From Lepus europaeus (lineage: Eukaryota; Chordata; Mammalia; Lagomorpha; Leporidae): a DNA stretch of 64,000 nt. Below, in pieces: positions 63,042-64,000 of this stretch. The DNA lies in assembly GCF_033115175.1 (NCBI RefSeq), contig NC_084845.1, forward strand, positions 2,544,501 through 2,608,500. The letters are read 5' to 3'. Position numbers and translations under genes: made by a program. Each line of letters opens with the position of its first letter. The first letter of the stretch is position 1. The notes beneath the pieces were generated by a model. It had not been told where the DNA came from, searched no databases, and was given only the letters and a program-made list of their open reading frames with translations.

Positions 63042-64000
63042 CTAATTCAACTTTCTGTGGTCAATGTTCTGGACCTGCGCCGTCCACTAAGGTACCCACC
63101 AGCCACATGGCTATTGTGGGGTACAGGCAGCGAGTCGGAACTTACGCAGTTGCTCTCAATTCCTATCAACAGTCCCAAGTTACTGCTGGCTCTACATTCA
63201 GCCACACGTAGCCTGGAGGCCCACGTGGCGCAAAGGGTTTAAGGTTCTATTTAGGTGAGTAGTTGAAGGTTTTGGTTACTGGAAAATATTTAGCAAGCCA
63301 GAAAATTCACAAAAATGTGAGTACTAAGGTTACTCCAGAAGACCTCTAGACACGGCAGCGATCGATCAGAATGGCTTGAGGCATGCAGCCGCCTTCCCCG
63401 GGAGGAAGCTGTGTGCCCAGCACGGCTCAGAAGCTAAATCCTGTTATGTAACTGGAGCCTTTTGTGGCGAGCGGGTGCGGGGACGGCACGGCTCCGGGAA
63501 ATCAATCACAGCCTGAACCTCGCCTTCCCCCCTCGACGTGGGTGCCCCTACAGACGCGCGAGTTAGCCTTTCCAAGACGGTCTTCTCATCCATCAGCTGT
63601 CAGCTCTCCAGACAGACCTTTGGAGCTGGATAAGCGAGTAGGTATGGAGAAGCTGGAGCACTGTGATTGGTACAGCTAATCGTCTGTCAGTGGTTTCTCT
63701 AACCGTTACTCCCTCCCCTCTTCCCTTTGGAGAAGTTACCACTAAGAAAGCGACACCCGGTTAGGCCCCTCCGCGGTCACAGGTGCAGGACTGCTGCCCC
63801 CTTGTGTCTCCACGTGGAAGTACTGCTGGGACTTGCCCCTGCCCTCGGCCCCTCTTCTCTGCCGGAGGTAGGAGTTTTCCAATTGGCTGCTTGGATGATG
63901 CTCGCCTCGCCCCTCCCTTTTGCGACTTTGTGCTGTGGTCTGAACCCTGCCACTTCTCACCATCCCCTTCCGGTAACTGGCCAAGCAAAGCTCTCCAGTT
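63042..64000 (-). other. No feature seen at the window end
   Basis: Inspected on the - strand for the next LRR or NACHT exon of the NLRP gene. None was recognised. Confidence 0.5.

Overview
The window is mammalian nuclear DNA, almost certainly from a lagomorph (rabbit or hare). About two dozen copies of the tRNA-derived C-repeat SINE (CSINE), which is specific to that order, are scattered on both strands. Both older copies with AAATAAAT-type tails and young copies (36.66, 50.83 and 62.69 kb) are present. Two CpG islands, split genes with GT-AG introns, AATAAA signals, ancient LINE, MIR and MER2 relics and very large minisatellites complete the picture. Nothing bacterial, viral or CRISPR-like was seen.

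Only two genes have supportable coding exons. ZNF787 (+ strand) has a CpG-island promoter and non-coding first exon near 26.5 kb, a 26-codon coding exon at 39.38 kb and a large zinc-finger exon at 43.01-44.08 kb. The reading frame is closed across a phase-1 intron and gives 382 residues. It is followed by a poly(A) signal at 44.44 kb. Convergent to it on the - strand lies the 3' half of an NLRP gene. Four modular leucine-rich-repeat exons sit at 60.37, 59.94, 57.15 and 55.15 kb, and a terminal exon at 52.12-51.99 kb, all joined in one splice phase. The tail-to-tail neighbourhood with ZNF787 matches human 19q13.4, where NLRP5 (MATER, an oocyte subcortical-maternal-complex protein) is that neighbour, so NLRP5 is the most likely identity.

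The left part (1-25 kb) has no coding exon I can support. A CpG island at 10.6-12.2 kb carries three ZNF143/THAP11-type sites with interleaved CCAAT boxes. From the human gene order it is probably the promoter of ZNF444 reading leftward, whose coding exons would lie beyond position 1. The region is dominated by tandem arrays: a CA-rich composite (2.08-3.25 kb), a ~109-bp minisatellite (3.46-9.3 kb) and a ~50-bp minisatellite in which most units carry a CACGTG E-box (14.47-17.56 kb). A 124/131-bp minisatellite (34.46-36.59 kb) lies in ZNF787 intron 1. A purine-rich array (52.16-52.97 kb) lies directly upstream, in the sense of transcription, of the last NLRP 3' splice site.

No new molecular system is evident. 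The unusual content is structural: dense GC-rich VNTRs with higher-order patterns, open frames created by repeat units divisible by three, regulatory motifs multiplied by tandem repetition, and nested or inverted SINE pairs.
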